Source of the DNA: Umbilicaria muhlenbergii
Lineage: Eukaryota > Ascomycota > Lecanoromycetes > Umbilicariales > Umbilicariaceae
DNA length: 64,000 bases
Assembly: GCA_000611775.1 (NCBI GenBank)
Contig: KK106983.1
Coordinates: forward strand, 2,910,808 to 2,974,807
Direction of reading: 5' to 3'
The translations under genes and the position numbers were made by a program. The number at the start of each line of letters is the position of its first letter. Position 1 is the first letter of the stretch. The notes under the pieces are model-generated. The model ran no database searches. It worked only from the letters and a program-made list of their open reading frames with translations, and was not told the DNA's origin. This document shows positions 1-12,100 of the stretch, piece by piece.

Positions 1-222
1 AATGACTTGAGAAGGCACCTTTGGAACTGACTTTTTTGACTACCATAAAGACTACCATAACTATTTGTATGTACTGGGTTAACTCAGAATTTTCTGAGTT
101 TGAGTTAAATGAGTTGGGTTTTTTCTGAGTTGGGTTTCAGCATGTATAACTCACCTCAAAACCCAACTCAAACCCAACCCAAACCCAAACCCACTGGGTA
201 AAACCCAACTCATGATGCAGCG
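1..222 (+). mobile_element. TM element copy A, right end (non-autonomous TIR element)
   Basis: This is the right-hand end of a repeat family seen five times in the window (called TM here). It matches the last about 220 bases of the full copies at 24301-25240 and 61935-62886 and ends in AACTCATGATGCAGCG followed by TA at 223-224. Its left part lies before the window. It keeps many GGG/CCC runs (AACCCAACCC), so it is less C-to-T mutated than the other copies. TA target and inverted ends suggest a Tc1/mariner-superfamily MITE; no transposase is inside, so the superfamily is inferred. Confidence 0.7.
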
Positions 223-224
223 TA

Positions 225-261
225 GTCACTTTGAAAGCTGTTTTTCAAGGCTGTCATTGAA
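225..261. repeat. Minisatellite stub of TM copy C, left of the Copia insertion
   Basis: The bases between TM copy A and the Copia LTR are units of the TM internal minisatellite (CTTTGAAAGCTG, TTTTTCAAGGCTG). The same minisatellite resumes at 7605 on the far side of the Copia element, and TTGAA (257-261) pairs with TTAAA (7605-7609). The simplest reading is that the Copia element landed inside TM copy C. Confidence 0.65.
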
Positions 262-468
262 TAATAAATATGCTAAATAGATAGATAAATAAATAAAAGG
301 TATTTAAGCATATGATAAATGTCATGCAACTCTTACATGAGTAAGTGATGCAAACTCTGCATGCTATGTGACCTCATCAGTCATCATTAATGACAGCTTA
401 TTAAGCTGTTTTAGCTCTACACTTAAGCTCTTTAATTTTACACTTGAGTTTTAAATGTATATTTAACA
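262..468 (-). repeat. 3' LTR of Copia-1
   Basis: On the minus strand it starts TGTTAAATATAC next to a purine tract and ends at a (TAGA)n-rich tail and TTATTA. It is the same length as the LTR at 7398-7604 and aligns with the solo LTR at 46608-46803. It contains the partly palindromic motif GACAGCTTATTAAGCTG and a tandem TACACTTGAG-like unit. Confidence 0.8.
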
Positions 469-765
469 CTTCTCCTGCAGTTAGCCTCAAGCTGCTTTTT
501 AATTTATAATTGTAGACATAAAGTAATCATGTTTTTCATGAATCATGTTAATGAATAATGAGGGGTAACAATCTTATCTTGACATTCATACATCATTCAC
601 TTTTCCTCCTTAATCATACAATAATCATGATTGATGACATCAGTGTTGCCTCTTCAGAGGTCTTTATCTTGATTATCATGATCAGTAAGTGTTCTTGTTG
701 TAGTTGTAGTTGTATTATTGTCACTTTTAACTGATCTGTGATTTAGTTGAATAAGATCAACAGTA

Positions 766-1610
766 TGCTGCATCATGAGTTGAGTTTTACTCAGTGGGTT
801 TGAGTTTGAGTTGGGTTTGAGTTGGGTTTTGAGGTGGGTTATATATGTCAAAACTCAACTCAGAAAAAACTCAACTTATTTAACTCAAACTCAGAAAATT
901 CTGAGTTAACTCAGTACATACAAATAGTTATGATAATCTTTATGATAGTCAAGAAAGTCAGTTCAAAAGGTGCCTTCTTAAGTCATTTTCAAGGTCATTT
1001 TTTGAGGCTGTCATCAAAGCTGTTTTGAAAGCTGTTTTGATTTAACTCAAACTCAGAAAATTCTGAGTTAACTCAGTACATACAAATAGTTATGATAATC
1101 TTTATGATAGTCAAGAAAGTCAGTTCAAAAGGTGCCTTCTTAAGTCATTTTCAAGGTCATTTTTTGAGGCTGTCATCAAAGCTGTTTTGAAAGCTGTTTT
1201 TCAAGGCTGTTTTGAAAGCCACTTTTTGAGGCCGTCATTGAAGCCATTTTGAAAGCCATTTTGAAAGTCATTTTTTGAGGCTGTCATTGAAACTGTTTTG
1301 AAAGCTATCATCAAAGCTGTTTTAAAAGCTGTTTTTTAAGGCTGTTTTTCAAGGCCGTTTTGAAAGCTGTTTCTCAAGGCTGTTTTCCAAGGCTGTTTTT
1401 CAAGGCTGTCATCAAAGCTGTTTTGAAAGCTGTTTTGAAAGCTGTTTAAATGAGTCATATACATGAACTTGAACTGAGTTACTCAGTGAAAACTCAACCC
1501 AAACCCAAAAAAACTCAACTCAGTGTGACTCAACTTAAAAAAAACTCAACTCAGTCTGAGTTGAGTTACAATAGTCAAAACTCAACTCAAACTCAACTCA
1601 TGATGCAGTG
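766..1610 (-). mobile_element. TM element copy B, complete, inverted orientation
   Basis: Both ends are present: TGCTGCATCATGAG at 766 and CTCATGATGCAGTG ending at 1610, with TA at 764-765 and 1611-1612. The right-end domain comes first (766-1000), then a TM minisatellite (about 1190-1450), then the left-end domain. A 162-bp stretch (878-1039) is repeated directly and virtually identically at 1040-1201. No coding capacity. It lies within Copia-1, so it inserted after that element. Confidence 0.8.
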
Positions 1611-1612
1611 TA

Positions 1613-2708
1613 ATTAATAAACAGTTACTGTTGACATTCCTCTTCTCTTGATCAGAATTCTGATCAGTGATCACTCAACTGATCAACATGATTTAAAACT
1701 CATTCATCTCACTTGAGTGAGTTGTTTAAGTGTAAGTGATCTCAACATCATTCATTCTCAGGAAGTGCAGATGCTGTTTGTTCAAATTTACTCTGCTCTC
1801 ATTTTTATTACAATATTATCACAGTCTTACCGGGCTATAGTTGTTCTGCATGATGTTAGTGAGCATATATGCCACGTCACCCTTCTAGATAGTTAGATAA
1901 GATTTACACAACATACATATTATTTTAACAATTTTGATGTTTTTCATTTTGATGTTTTCACTTTCAACTGATGTGTTGACAGGATTATGAACATCAGGCA
2001 TGATCTCTCTGCATTTATTATATTTATAAGAAAGCTAAAGAAGCTTCTGACCTGATTTTTTAATTCTGCATCACTCAACATGAGGTCAGTCAGGGTGCAT
2101 GCAGAGATTACTTTTTTAAGCATGTTGCAATTGAGTGTTCCTTCTGTAGGTTTCATATGAATTCAAGTGTCACAATTGAGTGTTATTAACATTATTAAAT
2201 TCATTGCATTCAGTGAATCTTGCTGCTTCATTTAAGTTTATTTTTTTTTCTTTCTCTCCTTCTCCTCCTGCTCTGCCTGATGACTGTTGAGGCACTAAGG
2301 CCTTCATACATGTCAACATGAATGACACACTGATGTCAGGTGAGCACTTGATAATGTGAAAAAATCATGAGTTGAGGAGCTGCTCTGAATGAAGTCATTC
2401 TGAGTGAAGAAGCTGCTCCCTCACTCATTAACTCTTAACAGATGACAGGTCTCACTCTTTTATTCATCAGCCTTCAAGTGATAAGATTAAGGAGCCTGCT
2501 TATTAATTTAAAAAAAATAATGAGGCTGCATTTTCTGAGTGAATCTTTATAAATAGGTAGATAGTTACTTTCTGCATTCAGTGTTTTAATGTTCAGCATT
2601 TGATGTTCAGTGTTTAACATTCTTTATCAGTGATCATTTGTAGGCATGAGCAGCTTCATTATAATGATATTAAAAGTATTACTGTGAAGGGGTTTTTCCT
2701 TGTTTAAC
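1613..2708. other. 3' non-coding part of Copia-1, nothing recognised
   Basis: Together with 469-763 this is about 1.4 kb between the end of the RNase H region and the 3' LTR. I see no domain, RNA gene or convincing long frame. A purine run followed by TGTTAAAC (minus strand, near 2709) resembles an LTR start but has no partner. Confidence 0.4.
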
Positions 2709-5700
2709 ATTCTCCCTCAAGGTTTCAGCAAGTTGTATGAGCTTTAACTGTTGATGATGACCTCTGAATGTGTCTTTTGTCAACATCTTTATTAATTTAT
2801 CAGTCAACATTTCTCTTGTAAGCACTCAATCAACAATTAACTTCTTGTCATCAATTATGTTTTGAATGTAGTGATGTTGCACATTAATGTGTTTAATATG
2901 ACTGTGCTGCTCTGAGTTTTGCACAAGCTTTATGCTCAACTCATTGTCTCTCAACAGTGTGATATTGAGGGTTGCTTGATTGAGACTTAACTCATTAATA
3001 AATCTCTGCATTTAAACACTCTGCTTTACATCATGCTTTAACATTATATACTCTGCCTCAGTGATTAATGTTGACACAGTGTGTTGCTTTTTTGACATTC
3101 ATGCAACAACATCACTGTTTAGTATAAAAACATATCTCATAATTAACTTTCAGTTCATGATGTCTTTGACATAATTGCTGTCTGAATAACTGTACAGTAT
3201 CATCATGAATTAATTCATATGAATATTTTCTTTAACTCTGAACATTAAATCAAAGCTTGTAGTGCTTTTCAAGTATTACATAATTCACTTAACCGCCTTA
3301 ATGTGTTCAGCTCAAGGATTGATGATGTTTTAATTAAAACATTCTACTGTGAAAGTGATATTAAGGCATGTGTCACAGGCAATATACATTAACTTTTTAA
3401 TGATTCACTGTAAGTTTTTTTAACTGACTTCATCTGAGTCTCTTGATTCATTTAATGTAATGAATGATCTTGATTTCATTAATACTTTAATAAATGAACA
3501 GTCTTGCATCTCTTCTTCTTGAAGAACCTCTTCAATATATGAAGTTTAATCAAGAGTTAAAGTACTCTTATGTTGATTCTTAATGATTTTAAAATTAATA
3601 ATAACTCTTGCTTCTTCAAGGTCTGACATCTTAAATGCTTCATTAAGAACAACCTTCATACAGCTGACTTTCTGCATTGTTTAACTTATGATAAAAAGGT
3701 CATTCACATAAACACTGATAATGATGACAGTTTCATGAATCTTTTTAATTAATATGTTCAGGTTCATGTTCATGACCTGAAACCTTTAATCTTCATAAGA
3801 TCAGTTAACTTCTTATGTTAAAACCTCATTAATTACTTCAGCCTGTATAATTCTTTCACAATTCAGCAAGTCATTTTATCAGAGTCTTGAATGATCACAT
3901 TTTTTGAAACATGCACATAAATATTCTCCCCCTCATGATTTAATTCTTTTGATAAATAAGCTGCTTTGATGTTCATCTGATCAAGTTTCAAGTTGTATAA
4001 AGTTATTAAGGTTAAAAACATTCTTAATGACTTTTTATGAACAGTCAGAGCAAATATTTCTTGATAATTCACTTTATAAATTTGTGAAAATTCTTGAGTC
4101 ACAAGTTTAACTTTAAACCTTGATACTCTCTCCTTCTCATCATATTTGATCTTGAAAATTTATTTACACTTAACAGGCTTTCTGTCCTGCAGCAATGATT
4201 TAATGACTTAAACTGTATATGACTTCAAGTTTATTAATTCATCTTTAATGACCTCCTGTCACTGTCTTTTGAATGTCAGGTCATTCACAGCTGTTTTATA
4301 TGAACATGATTTCTTAATCTGTGCTGATCAATTACTTTTATCATGACTCTCACTTTCAGCCTCATGAATGTTTTCATCTTTAACAACATGCTGATCTCTT
4401 TCATTTTAATTCTTAATGATTGATCTTTTCTTGCTCTGACCCTTGACAGTTCATATAAGCTTCAGGGCATTAACTTCAGTCTTTTTTTTAATCTCACTGA
4501 CATTCATTCTGTCTCAGGTGTCTCAGTTACACCTTTTTTACTTAAAGATGCAACTTCATTTACACTTGCTTCATACATAACTCACTTATTACAGCTTGCC
4601 CTGATACTTAACTTCATAAGAGTGAATTAATTTAGTGCAGCAGGCAGCTCAGCTGCTCTGACATTCACTTTTAATGAGTGTTCACCACCTATCACTATAG
4701 TTTCAGACGCAGTGAAATTATCAGAGGTAGGAAAATCAACTGATTATGTATCAATCAACCTCCTTTCAGAAATATCAGTTGATAAAAAGTTCATGAGATG
4801 TTCTCTCTTTTGTAAAAACAGCATTGACATGTTCTTTTCAGCCTCTTTAAATGAATTTGAATCTTGATCATGATTCATATGATTTTGTTGAGCTTCATCA
4901 ATGTTGATATTCATAATTAATTTGTGTGAGTGATTATGTTTATGTGATGTATCAGGTGATTGCCTGTTTTGTAATCTTATTTATATAAACATGAGTAAAG
5001 ATGTTTCTATAAGGTTAAACCCCCTGCTGAACTCATCAATAGTATATGTGAAGATGAGGTGTATAAAATTAATCTTTGTGCTTCACACTTTAATTTACTT
5101 ATTAATGTTGATGTACCTGACAAAAAATTTTTTTCAGATTCAGTTTAAATCTGACTTGACTCACTGTTCAATCAATATGTGTATGTATGAAAGTGAACTG
5201 AATATTTGAACATGCTTAAAGTTTAATTATTATTCAGTTCAGGCTTCCTTTGAAGTTATAATCTTAACATGAGTTGATAGCTGATTCTTAAGGTAGTTTG
5301 CAGTATTCATGACTTCAGCTCAGAACTTATTAAGCAGTTTAACATTCAGTAACATGAAGTCCTTCATTATATGAATGATCTGTCAGCATCATTCAGCTAC
5401 TGAATTATGCTTCAAAGTGTACAGAGCAGAAAACACAAGAGTAACTCTGTGATCAGTAATATAAATGATCATTACTTAATTTACAAATTCTCCTCCCTCA
5501 TCAACATGTAAGTGTGTCATTTTAACATCAGCTTTATTCTCTGTCTGTTGTAATCAAATCTTCATCTTATCAAAGTATTAATCTTTTGTTTATAGAAATA
5601 AAACTCATGACTTTCTTATAAAATCATCAATCAGTATCTTCACATATAAACTATCTTTAAATGATGATGAATCATGCAGCTCTCAAAGATCAGAGTGAAT

Positions 5701-7385
5701 TCATTTAAGCTTGCATGTAATGAGCTGCATTAATTCAGTTGAATGATTCAAGTTTGTTTGCTGATGACATAAGATTCACACACTGCTTGTTGTGAGTTAT
5801 ATGAAGGGACTGAAGTTGTATGTTCATTTGAATTGTTGTTATCTGAATCATCATCACTTCACAAGGTTTCACTGTTATTTTACATCATGATGTTCATTTC
5901 AGTGATGATTCAGCTTGCATGTCTGACTCATATGATTTTTGAATGAGTTAATTATTAATGTCATAACTGCAGTTCCTTGGTTGATGCATATAAGAAACTG
6001 ATTCAGCCTCAAACAGTCATCATCATATTGTTGATAATATTCAAAATGTATAAATTGTTAATTTATTATGCATTAATTATCATGTTCTCTTTCTTCTTAA
6101 GAGTCATTTTAATGTTCTCATTATGATAAGTGATGCTGCTTTGTTGAAGCTGTTTCAGTGATATTAAATTTAACATCATCTGTGAAATAAAGGTTACATC
6201 TTTAATCTTGATAATTTCAGTTTTTGTATGAATCTCAACAACTTTTTTCTTAACAGTTGACATCATGTCTTCATTCATAATCTTAAATTTCTTATCATAT
6301 GATTTAATATTAAGGAATAAGTGTCACTGATTTATAATATGCTCTGAAGCTTTGAAATTAATATATCAGTCATATGAATTGCTCTTGATGTTTATAATTA
6401 TATTCACTTGTCCTTCATCAGGTGTGAATGACTTTATGTCACTGTTTTTATTATTATACTTTCTCATCCTTTGTACCTGATGCTTTAATTTTCAACTGAT
6501 ATTATAGTTAACAGTGCTGTATTATTTTGTAAGATCATTTATATGAACATTATTAAGATGAAGTTTTATGCAGTTTCTCATTAAGTGTTTTGATCTTCTG
6601 CAGTTGTAACATTTTATTTTTTTTATTTTTTATTTTATTCTTTATCCTGTTCTTCATATGATTAAGGTTGAGCTCAGTATAAGGTCAACTTCATGATTCA
6701 CTTTAATTCATACTTCTTCAGAGGTCAGAATTTGTTGAGCATCAATCATAATTATTTTTTTTAATTAAGTATATGATTTTTCCTTAAGTCATACTCCTCT
6801 GATAGGCTCTTAAGTAAGATAATTAAGATGATATCTTCTCACACATTTTATTTAGTAGTGACAGCAGCCTTGATTTTCTTTATCATGCTTATTATATTTA
6901 TAACTTGCATGTTAATTAATTTCTCATGCCCTTGAGTCTTTGTTGTGAAGGGGTATAACAACAAAAAGTGTAATTCAACATACATCACACTCTGCTCAAC
7001 TTGCATGCAAACAGTCTTCAAAATGCCTTAAATCTTAAATGAGTTATCTGTGTTTTTCATGTTTTTAAATAAGTCATCATTTATTCCTCTCTTGATGATT
7101 TCAGCTGCTTTAATGATTGCTGCTGCTGTGATCTTGATCATATAAACATTAATGATTATATCTCAATACCTCTTCTTCTTAAGATTCAGTGTTGTCATGT
7201 TAAATCATCTTGATTAATTTTTTACTTCTTTTAACTTCTCCTCTCATTGTGCTGAGTCTTGATGATGATTGTCATTGTTGATCATGATGGTTTAAAAGTA
7301 TGAGGAGTGAGCAGTTAAGCATAATTTTTGTATGATGAAGGTGATTCTTTTATGATTATGTTATTGCTTAACAGTAGTGCTCCCC

Positions 7386-7397
7386 GGGTTCATAATT
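7386..7397 (-). other. Probable primer-binding site of Copia-1
   Basis: Directly inside the 5' LTR, the minus strand reads AATTATGAACCC. It resembles GGTTATGAGCYC beside the other Copia-type LTRs here. That sequence is complementary to the anticodon arm of tRNA-Met, the internal (half-tRNA) priming used by Drosophila copia. The tRNA assignment is inference. Confidence 0.5.
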
Positions 7398-7604
7398 TAA
7401 TAAATATGCTAGATAGATAGATAGATAGATAAAAGATATTTAAGCATATGATAAATGTCATGTAACTTTTACATGAGTAAATGATGCAAACTCTGCATGT
7501 TATGTAACCTCATCAGTCATTATTAATGACAGCTTATTAAATTATTTTAACTTTATACTTGAGCTCTTTAGCCCTACACTTGAGCTTTAGATGCATATTC
7601 AACA
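7398..7604 (-). repeat. 5' LTR of Copia-1
   Basis: 207 bp, same length as the LTR at 262-468. It carries a (TAGA)n microsatellite at 7409-7432. The primer-binding site lies immediately inside it and TTAAA at 7605-7609 outside it, which shows that this 200-bp repeat is an LTR and not a free MITE. Confidence 0.8.
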
Positions 7605-8029
7605 TTAAAGTCATTTTGAAAACTGTTTTAAAAGTCATGCTTTGAAAGCTGTTTTTGAAGATTGTTTTAAAAGTCATTTTGAAAGCTGTTGTTTAAGGCT
7701 GTTTTTCAAGGCTGTTTTTCAAGATCATCATTGAAGCTTGTTTAAAAACTGTTTTGAAAGTTATTATTTGAGGTCATTATTGCAGTCATTTTGAAAGCTG
7801 TTTTTCAAGATCATTTTTCAAGATCCTCATTGAAGCCGTTTTAGAAGCTGTTTTAAACACTGTTTAAATGAGTCATATACATAAACTTGAACTGAGTTAC
7901 TCAGTGAAAAACTCAACTCAAACTCAAAAAAACTCAACTCAGTGTGACTCAACTTAAAAAAAACTCAACTTAGTTTGAGTTGAGTTACAATAGTCAAAAC
8001 TCAACTTAAACTCAACTCATGATGCAACA
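7605..8029 (-). mobile_element. TM element copy C, remainder
   Basis: Minisatellite units (about 7605-7860; AAAGCTGTTT-type, roughly 20 bp) are followed by the left-end domain in inverted orientation, ending CTCATGATGCAACA with TA at 8030-8031. The other part of its minisatellite is 225-261, on the other side of Copia-1. Its outer left end is not in the window. To the right it abuts a Gypsy RT fragment, its probable insertion target. Confidence 0.65.
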
Positions 8030-9175
8030 TAAACTAATCATTAATTATAAGCAGTTTAATAACATTATTATTAAGAACTGTTATTCTTTATTACTTATAT
8101 CAGATATGTTGAACTGTTTACAGAGAGTTAAGAAATTCATGAAGCTGAACTGCAAGAATGCATATAATTGAGTATAAATTAAAGTTGAAGATGAGTGAAA
8201 GATAGCTTTTTAAACACAGTTCAGACTGTATGAATATCTCATTATACTTTTTGATCTCATGAATGCTCCTGCTAGGTTTCAGGATTTTATTAATAAGATT
8301 TTTAATGAGTTCCTTGATATAACTTGTGTGATTTATTTAGATAATATTCTGATCTTCAGCAAAGATGAATCTGAGCATGAGAAGCATGTACAATAAGTAT
8401 TAATTACATTATGACATCATGATCTTCATCTTAAGATCAGCAAATACTCATTTAATACAATGAAAGTGAACTTCCTAGAGTTTAAGATTAATACTGAAGG
8501 CATACATATAAGTTCAGAAAGAATTCACATCATTGAAGAATAATTACTCTCAGAGAACATTCATGAACTGTAAGTTTTTTTAAGCTTTGTGAACTTCTTT
8601 TGAAGATTCATAAAAGATTATTTTTATATAACAGCACTGCTGTTAAATCTTTTAAAAACAGGAAAGAATAAAAAAAAGATTAAAAATACCTCATTCTCTT
8701 CTCTTCAATCTCAACAGATTGTTATTAAAAGAAAGTGAAATAACTTGACCTTATTATGAAGGTTCAGTACAAAGTATTTAGCATGTAATCTGCAAGTTAA
8801 AGGAAAATTATAATAAAAAAATGTTGTACCTGCAGTCATACCTGCCTCTTTTTCACTTTCAGAAGCTGCATTGAAAGCATTTAATGCTCTGAAGAAAACC
8901 TTCATGAGTGCTTCATTATTATATTACTTTGATGAAAACAAACTCATAAAGGTTGAAATAAACATCTCTGAATTCACAATTAATAAAATATTAACACAAC
9001 ACTTGAAGGTTGACGGTCAATTGCATTGATTATTAATCACATATTACAGCAAGAAGCTGCTAATTGCTGAAACTTAATATGATACAAATGAGCAAGAGCT
9101 TCTTGTCATCATGAAAGTCATACATCATTAATGTTATTACTGTTGAGGCGCTAAACACCTGATCATTATTGTCAG
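8030..9175 (+). mobile_element. Ty3/Gypsy fossil fragment: reverse transcriptase to RNase H (Gypsy-0)
   Basis: Closely matches 11775-12895 of the next element, starting at a shared motif (ACTAATCATTAATTATAA). RT is recognisable about 8030-8420 (DNILIFSKDESEHEKH) and RNase H about 8850-9170. The upstream part was presumably separated by TM copy C and Copia-1 and would lie left of the window. Similarity to its sister stops near 9175, where the next element seems to begin. Broken, many breaks. Confidence 0.65.
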
Positions 9176-12100
9176 AGTCATCATATAATAATATGACAAT
9201 ACAACATTAATACAACATTATAATATGAGATTATAATATGACATTATATAAACATGATGACTCAGCTTTTAACATCTTGACATCAAGTGAAAACTCTTCA
9301 TAAAAAGGTTTAAAAACCTGCTTTTTCAATGATCAGTTTTGTCATCAAAATAGAAGATGTATAATCATTATTACATTAACCTCATCATGATTATACTGCC
9401 TACAACACCCTGTTCAACACTTATATAATGACTGTTGTACACTCACTTTTTTACATACTGATCACTCAGTACCTTCAGGTGAACGGTTACATCAAAAGTA
9501 AAATAAAACATGATGACATCAACACTTCAATCTCATCAGATCAGTGAAACAGTCAATTAAGTTAAATTAAAACTTTTAATTAACAGATTTATATTATTAA
9601 CTGTTGACACTTCTGCTTCTGACATCATCAATGATAATAATGAACATGTTAATGCAGGTAACTTTAATGACTTCATTAATGATCTTGAAGCAATCACTGC
9701 TCATAATTAAGAAGTCATCAAGCGTCAGTGATTATAATTATGACATGTATGACAAGAAATTGAGTTTAAGGACAATAAAAAGAAGCTTCAGAAGCTTAAT
9801 CAACATTTATAAGAAAATTCTTCAACTACAATAAACTCAAGAAACAACACAGGTTCATCACATGAATTATAATATTAAATTATGATAAACATCACACCTC
9901 CTCCTTTTCAACATCTCATCAAGGCATGAGAGCCTCATCTTTACACAGGAGGCATCAAAGTCATTAAATAAAAACTTCAAGAATATTTAAATGAAATTAA
10001 TCAGAGCTGAAAGCTGATGCTGAAGCAATTTCTTACTGAATGAGATTTCATCATCTGAGCAGCCTTTCATCTCAAGAAAACAGTCATGAGTGATTAATGA
10101 AAGCAGAAGAAACAGCATGATCACACTTAAATCATTTACAACAACTTTTTAAAGATTTTAAAGAAGAACTTATCCTTTGATGAAGACATGAATGAATAAA
10201 ATATCATTACCTTCAATGCAGTTGAACTTTACAATCATGATATAATCATCTCTTGATATGATAAATTATCAGAACTCTACTGCTTCCTTTCAACTTCACA
10301 TAAGAAAATCAATGAAACACTCATTCAAGACTGCTGATGATCAAGACTTTCACATCACATTTTAACTGAATTATGATGTTGAGATCTGATGCAGGTTGCA
10401 AGACAGTCAATGCAGGAAATCTCAACACATTTTAATATTATCATCAATCATGAACTGTTCTAAAGCCGCTCAGACACTAAAAAGGATCATTAAAACAAAA
10501 CTGACAATAACAACAAAAGTACAAAACAAGTGTTGTATTATGACAGAAAAGAATTCCTCACTGAATAATAAACAATTTGCACTCAATTCACTCAACTCAG
10601 CTGTGAAAGAAAGAACAACTCATGAGGTTTTTACTGTGAAAGTGATTACAATCAAAGTCAGAATCTCAATCAAATATTAATCACTGAAGAAACAATTATA
10701 ATGATGACATGAATATTCACAATCTTCTCACACTGACAAGGAGACTTCATCTCAAGGAATAAAGTAAATGCATGAAGGTCAATAAGTCTCTGCATTAAAT
10801 GTGAAGTCATCAGTCACTGAATAAATGATTATATGATTAAATGATCTACAGCCGTCTTCACTGCAGTTAATGTGAATAAATGACTCATGAATCACCTTCA
10901 GTCTGTCTCATTACTGATTATTGATGATATCTCACATCTGATATCAGGGCAACTAGAGGTGAAACTGCATATAATGACAATGAGTGATATGATGAGCAAA
11001 TCCTCACAATATTTATATATTATCAACAACAGCAGTCAGGGCAATATAATCACATGAAATATTATAAATAAGCTGTTTCTACTGACTGAATCTTATGAGA
11101 CTCAAGACAATGCATGAGGTAATGTGATTAAACTATTAAAATCTATCATACTGATGATTACAGTGTATGACACTGACACTTAATCTTATCATTATAGCAA
11201 TTGCTTTTATGTCACATAAGACAACACATCAGCTCTTTTTATCCTCAGGCTATTATTTTTAATTCATGTAAACTCAAATCACTATTATGATACAGGTAAA
11301 TTCTTATGAAGGAAGTTAAAACATATTACTGCACATCATATATTCATCACTGATGAAAAGAATGCCTTGAAGAATGTTTTACATATAAGTAATCTCATCA
11401 TTACTGACTGCTTTATAAAGCTGACAGATTTAGTGACTGATATAAAAAAATATACCCTTCAGATGAACTCATTACAGTATGACAGAAGTAATGATGTGTA
11501 TGACACATTACTGCCTGAATATCATGAGTACACAGACATATTTTAAGTGACTGAGAAATAATCTCTGCCTGAGAGAGATTCACATAATCATGTCATTAAC
11601 TTAAAATCAGAGCATCAACCTTCATTCAGAAAGTTATACTTGATGTTTTCAGTTGAACTTAATATACTGAAGGTATATCTGAATAATGTTATGAAGGTAG
11701 AAATAATTTGTAAATTAATATCACCTGCAGCTTCACCTGTCATGTTCATGCTTAAATCAGACAGAAGCTTGTGACTAATCATTAATTATAAATGATTAAA
11801 TGATATTATCATTAAGAACTGTTATCTTTTATTACTTATATCAGATATGTTGAACCGTCTACAAGAAGTCAAGAAATTCATGAAGTTGAACTGCAAGAAT
11901 GCATATAATTGAGTATGAATTAAAACTGAAGATGAGTGAAAGACAACTTTTTAAATGTGATTCAATCTGTTTAAATATCTTATTATGTTTTCAGTCTCAT
12001 AAATGCTTCTATTACATTTCAGGCCTTCATTGATAAGGTTTTTAATAAGTTTCTTGATATAATCTGCATGATTTATTTAAATGATATCCTGATCTTCAGC

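Larger units (their letters stand above)
262..7604 (-). mobile_element. Ty1/Copia LTR retrotransposon fossil (Copia-1)
   Basis: Minus-strand Copia element with paired 207-bp LTRs (262-468 and 7398-7604) and a likely 5-bp target duplication. Parts in element order: 5' LTR, primer-binding site at 7386-7397, gag about 6500-7330, protease/pre-integrase about 5900-6280 (NLISLKQLQQSSITYHNEN), integrase about 4950-5900, reverse transcriptase about 3400-4300 (MNIKAAYLSKEL region at 3863-4102), RNase H about 2720-3100 (EQHSHIKHINVQHHYIQN). A purine-rich tract adjoins the 3' LTR. TM copy B (766-1610) is inserted in its 3' part. Gag to RNase H order with integrase before RT is diagnostic of Copia. The element is heavily decayed with many breaks and is not coding-competent. 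LTR differences are mostly transitions, so they overstate age if a repeat-directed mutator acted. Confidence 0.85.

Noticed and set aside
140-215. AACCCAAACCC-type repeats resembling telomeric DNA
   Set aside because: They are part of the right-end domain of the TM element, occur in every copy, and are irregular; no true telomere tract is present.
262-468. 200-bp repeat with TAGATATGC inverted ends considered as a MITE
   Set aside because: The related copy at 46608-46803 has TGT start and a 5-bp duplication, and the copy at 7398-7604 adjoins a primer-binding site, so it is a Copia LTR.
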